Source of the DNA: an uncultured Opitutales bacterium
Lineage (GTDB): Bacteria > Verrucomicrobiota > Verrucomicrobiia > Opitutales > Intestinicryptomonadaceae
Direction of reading: 5' to 3'
DNA: 64,000 nt
Assembly (NCBI GenBank): GCA_900546565.1
Contig: URDC01000002.1
Span: forward strand, 62,001-126,000
Shown here one piece after another: positions 62,926 through 64,000 of this stretch (its first letter is position 1; every line of letters starts with the position of its first letter). Both the position numbers and the translations under genes were made by a program. Under the pieces are notes generated by a model, which was not told the DNA's origin, did no database searches, and saw only the letters and a list, made by a program, of their open reading frames with translations.

Positions 62926-64000
62926 AAATTTTTTGGAAAGGACGGCGTAGCCGAAGGGAAGAAATTTCGCCAAAGTTTTGCCGTCTTTGAGGTCGGTTTC
63001 AACACCATATTTGAGAAGGACTTCAAAACCTTTCGTGTCTATGTCGACATACGCAGTGGAATCGGAGTTCTTGGTATTGATGAGAACGACAATTTCCTCA
63101 TCGCCGAAGGAACGCTTAAAACTGAGAACAACCTTTTCGTCGGAATTTTTCAGCCACTGCGTTTTACCATCCCAAAGAGCCTTGTGGGAAGTGCGCAATT
63201 CGGCGAGTTTTTTGAGCAACGCCATACGCTCCCGCCCGCGCGGGGTGGAGAGGTTTTCCCAGCCGACAAAGTATCTGCCGTGCTGCGGAGAGGAGAACAT
63301 CGAAATTTTGGTGTCGTCGGCAAATTCGTTGCCGCTGAAAATCATCGGAACGCCGTCGATTGTGTAGTTGAGCACCAAAACGGCGTCCATACCGCACGAA
63401 GTGAAGAGCTTTTCGAAGCGCGCGCCCGCAGAAACGCAGATATCGCTTGCGGTGTCGTGGTTGTCCATATCGCGGAGAAGGCGCGAGCCCTGCGCGTAGG
63501 TGTCGAAGTCTTTCTGCCATATCTGCCTGATTGCGGTGGCGTCCTTTTTGCCGCGGAAGGCGTCGGCGACTGCATTGTGCCAACGGAAGCCATAGGAGGC
63601 GTCGTAGGCGTCGACTTGGCTGTCGGCGCGGCTACTTTCGGCAAGCATAAAGAGGTCGGGCTTGATTTTGATTATGCGCTTGTAGCCCTCTGCCCAGAAG
63701 TCGGCGGGAACTGAGCCCTCAACATCGGTGCGGTAGCCGTCGATGTCGAACTTCTTGACGAAGTATTCCATATTGCTCCACATTTTTTCGCGCAGTTTGG
63801 GGTTGTCGAAGTTCAGCTCGGGGAATGACCAACGTCCGAGTTTGACGTTGCCGTTTGCGTCGCAGACGACGAGGTTTTTATCTTCGTCGATAAGGGTGGC
63901 TTTGGGACCGCAATGGTAGTAGACCAAGTCGAGAATTACGCGCAAGCCGAGTTTGTGGGCGTCATCGACAAAATTTTTGAGGTCGGCGTCGGTGCCGTAG
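62923..64000 (-). CDS. GH13 alpha-amylase family protein, C-terminal part
   Basis: The frame is open at the window end, so the N-terminus is missing; about 359 residues are present. The GH13 catalytic barrel shows region I LRVILDLVYYHCG, region II DIDGYRTDVEGSVP (nucleophile Asp), region III LFMLAES (acid/base Glu) and region IV RDMDNHDTASD (transition-state Asp), then a C-terminal beta domain ending in GYAVLSKKF. It hydrolyses or transfers alpha-glucans; the precise specificity is unclear. It reads toward the repeat cluster and a terminator. Confidence 0.88.
   Translation of the reverse strand, partial: YGTDADLKNFVDDAHKLGLRVILDLVYYHCGPKATLIDEDKNLVVCDANGNVKLGRWSFPELNFDNPKLREKMWSNMEYFVKKFDIDGYRTDVEGSVPADFWAEGYKRIIKIKPDLFMLAESSRADSQVDAYDASYGFRWHNAVADAFRGKKDATAIRQIWQKDFDTYAQGSRLLRDMDNHDTASDICVSAGARFEKLFTSCGMDAVLVLNYTIDGVPMIFSGNEFADDTKISMFSSPQHGRYFVGWENLSTPRGRERMALLKKLAELRTSHKALWDGKTQWLKNSDEKVVLSFKRSFGDEEIVVLINTKNSDSTAYVDIDTKGFEVLLKYGVETDLKDGKTLAKFLPFGYAVLSKKF

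Overview
The window looks like a chromosome segment of a GC-rich, probably host-associated, carbohydrate-degrading bacterium. The Verrucomicrobiota or a close PVC relative is my best guess. The grounds are gene content: an alpha-L-rhamnosidase, two GH110-like beta-helix enzymes, a DUF1080 lipoprotein, a GH13 amylase, a type III glutamine synthetase, a bacterial SET protein, an orphan type IV pilin-like protein and a NifU-like/GGGtGRT pair. No rRNA or phylogenetic marker was tested.

Layout. 1-15.7 kb is ordinary GC-rich chromosome: the end of a rhamnosidase gene, the cell-shape cluster mreB-mreC-mreD-mrdA on the minus strand, then on the plus strand dsbD and a tightly packed run lysA, a hotdog thioesterase, an Agl23-like membrane glycosyltransferase, a giant AsmA-like protein, panB and a SET-domain methyltransferase. 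15.8-19.9 kb carries two paralogous secreted GH110-like proteins. A tRNA-Gly(CCC) gene at 20135-20210 marks the start of an AT-rich accessory region that runs to about 44.8 kb.

Accessory region. It holds an HExxH protein with an unknown partner, a broken tyrosine-integrase locus, a pilin-like gene, an HTH protein and a zinc-ribbon protein separated by a 219-bp inverted-repeat element, and an Mpi-type serine invertase. Next come a three-gene restriction-modification system (methylase-like protein, Eco57I-type methylase, GIY-YIG/DExH helicase) and then a five-gene minus-strand operon at 33264-43277. The operon encodes a membrane coiled-coil protein, a membrane coiled-coil McrB-like AAA+ protein, a McrC-like DUF2357 protein, a degenerate Hsp70-like protein and a UPF1-like helicase ending in a Vsr/DUF559-type nuclease. 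This set matches the predicted RNA-targeting type IV restriction systems called CoCoNuTs and is the most interesting system here. It is bracketed by two DUF4143 ATPases.

Beyond the island: an HU-like gene, a four-gene fragment of a Mu-like phage packaging module (45.5-48.0 kb), then chromosome again with a DUF1080 lipoprotein, glnN, a DUF2157 membrane protein, aspS, a YgiQ radical SAM protein, the NifU-like/GGGtGRT pair, pgk, tpiA and a GH13 amylase cut by the window end. Intergenic spaces from 51.3 to 62.9 kb are filled with a dispersed family of short palindromic repeats that share a hairpin core and a conserved tail.

How it fits together: the restriction-modification genes and the CoCoNuT-like operon form a layered defence island at a tRNA gene, with site-specific recombinases and an invertible-looking element beside them. 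The flanks supply envelope growth, central metabolism and glycan degradation.
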